The notes beneath the pieces were generated by a model. It had not been told where the DNA came from. It ran no database searches and was given only the letters and a program-made list of their open reading frames with translations. A program made the position numbers and the translations under genes. Below are positions 25,524 through 26,214 of a stretch of 26,214 bases of DNA, one piece after another. Each line of letters begins with the position of its first letter. Positions within the stretch are counted from its first letter, which is position 1. The stretch is from JBEIJQ01 sp040380145 (GTDB taxonomy: Bacteria > Bacteroidota > Bacteroidia > Chitinophagales > Saprospiraceae), in the NCBI GenBank assembly GCA_040380145.1, contig JBEIJQ010000021.1, positions 1-26,214 of the forward strand, written 5' to 3'.

Positions 25524-26120
25524 ATGAAACAACATTCCCCTATCTTCAATCGCAGATCCATACGCCTGAAAGAATACGATTATTCAAGTGGCGGACTGTA
25601 TTTTGTCACGATTTGTTGCGACCAGAAAATGAGTCGTTTCGGACAGGTCGAAGGCGACAAAATGATTTTGAATGATTTCGGAAAAATCGCCTTTGACGAA
25701 TGGGCCAATTTGAGCGTCCGATTTCAACATCTCGAACTGGATATTTTTCAAATCATGCCCAACCACATGCACGGCATCGTACGGGCGGGGCTTGCCCCCG
25801 CCCAATCCCCCGCCCAATCCCCCGCCCAATCGCCAGCCCAATCCCCAGCCAACGCAGCCCCTACGTTGGGCAATGTCATCGGGGCGTATAAGTCATTGGT
25901 TGCCAATCGGTGTTTGGAACTTCATCGATCTCGGTATCTCATGTCGGGATTGGCTCCTGATCTTATTCCGATGTTTGGGAAATTGTGGCAGCGCAATTAT
26001 TACGAACATATCATTCGGAACGAAAATGCATATCACAACATCGCAAGATACATCCTGGAGAATCCTGCAAAATGGAAAAAAAATACCCGTACGGGCGGGG
26101 CTCGCCCCCGCCCTCGTTGA
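25524..26120 (+). CDS. REP-associated tyrosine transposase (RAYT)
   Basis: A 198-residue protein of the IS200-like Y1/HUH superfamily, which cuts and joins single-stranded DNA at REP-type palindromes. The HUH motif is PNHMHGIV (H81, H83), and the C-terminal helix region 'NYYEHIIRNENAYHNIARYILENPAKW' carries the candidate nucleophile tyrosines (149, 150, 160). Residues about 87-112 (AGLAPAQSPAQSP...) are an insert coded by a REP-like palindrome plus 12-nt tandem repeats, and the last residues (RTGGARPRPR) come from a second copy of that palindrome. The frame stays open, so the protein may still work. The gene was probably moved in by transfer and kept for DNA mobility or chromosome organisation. 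Confidence 0.85.
   Translation: MKQHSPIFNRRSIRLKEYDYSSGGLYFVTICCDQKMSRFGQVEGDKMILNDFGKIAFDEWANLSVRFQHLELDIFQIMPNHMHGIVRAGLAPAQSPAQSPAQSPAQSPANAAPTLGNVIGAYKSLVANRCLELHRSRYLMSGLAPDLIPMFGKLWQRNYYEHIIRNENAYHNIARYILENPAKWKKNTRTGGARPRPR
25779..25803 (+). repeat. REP-like palindrome inside the RAYT gene
   Basis: GTACGGGCGGGG then CTTGC then CCCCGCCC: an 8-bp G/C stem with a 5-nt loop, within codons of the RAYT gene. It matches 24 of 25 bases of the copy at 26089-26113. Confidence 0.7.
25800..25849 (+). repeat. 12-nt tandem repeats in the RAYT gene
   Basis: About four units of GCCCAATCCCCC with drift to CCAGCC in the later ones, period 12, so the frame is kept and the protein gains (AQSP)n. Confidence 0.75.
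26089..26113 (+). repeat. REP-like palindrome at the RAYT stop
   Basis: Second copy of the GTACGGGCGGGG...CCCCGCCC palindrome (loop CTCGC), coding the protein's last residues and running into the stop at 26118. Confidence 0.7.
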
Positions 26121-26154
26121 TCACCCCCGCCCTCGTTGATCGCCCCCGCCCTCG
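26105..26154 (+). repeat. 19-nt tandem repeats after the RAYT gene
   Basis: Two units of CCCCCGCCCTCGTTGATC plus A or G and a third partial unit, period 19, starting in the second REP-like copy and crossing the stop codon. The remaining bases to the window end are C-rich with no clear unit. Confidence 0.75.
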
Positions 26155-26214
26155 CCGCATTCCTTCGCCAAGGCCGCGGATTTCTCCCTCCGCCTTTGGC
26201 CTAATTCCCGCACG

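Noticed and set aside
25337..25561. A 74-codon minus-strand frame across the RAYT start
   Set aside because: It overlaps the RAYT gene and the shared upstream element and has an unremarkable sequence.

Overview
The window looks like a chromosomal segment of a Bacteroidota bacterium, most likely of the Saprospiria/Lewinella type (lineage is inference). Three things point there: a 1769-residue secreted protein with SprB repeats and a type IX secretion C-terminal domain; eight upstream boxes of the form TAnnTTTGC, the -7 element of the Bacteroidota housekeeping sigma factor; and weak Shine-Dalgarno sites with short leaders. The DNA is fairly GC-rich in genes, with AT-rich, homopolymer-rich gaps between them.

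Layout. Positions 1-212 hold the start of a leftward Rpn-type PD-(D/E)XK nuclease gene cut by the window edge, followed by an AT-rich gap with a perfect 38-bp palindrome. 646-2200 is a leftward mlaE-mlaF lipid-transport pair. 2335-3885 encodes a DUF4836-like lipoprotein, convergent with an MFS transporter (3898-5151) and, behind that, a CAP/SCP-domain secreted protein (5219-5752). A class II Fic protein (6111-7694) converges on the giant SprB-repeat surface protein (7797-13106); a hairpin terminator lies between them. 13540-14869 is an AAA15-type ATPase gene split by a frameshift. Then come a DEAD-box RNA helicase (leftward), a tRNA cluster Ser(GCU)-Pro(CGG)-Pro(UGG), and a radical SAM/SPASM protein. 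18224-21354 is a CorC/HlyC-like membrane protein followed 23 nt later by an Omp85-like outer-membrane protein with a probable TTG start. 21588-24962 is a probable fumC-rlmN-SDR operon. The right edge holds a REP-associated tyrosine transposase (RAYT) gene with REP-like palindromes inside and at its end.

Most of the window is housekeeping and envelope biology: lipid trafficking, outer-membrane assembly, surface adhesion, tRNA and rRNA function, and the TCA cycle. The accessory signals are the Fic protein, the broken ATPase, and the two mobile-type genes at the edges. Those two genes share a 33-nt upstream element with identical internal spacing, which is the most unusual thing I found. I did not find clear evidence for a complete new multi-gene system.
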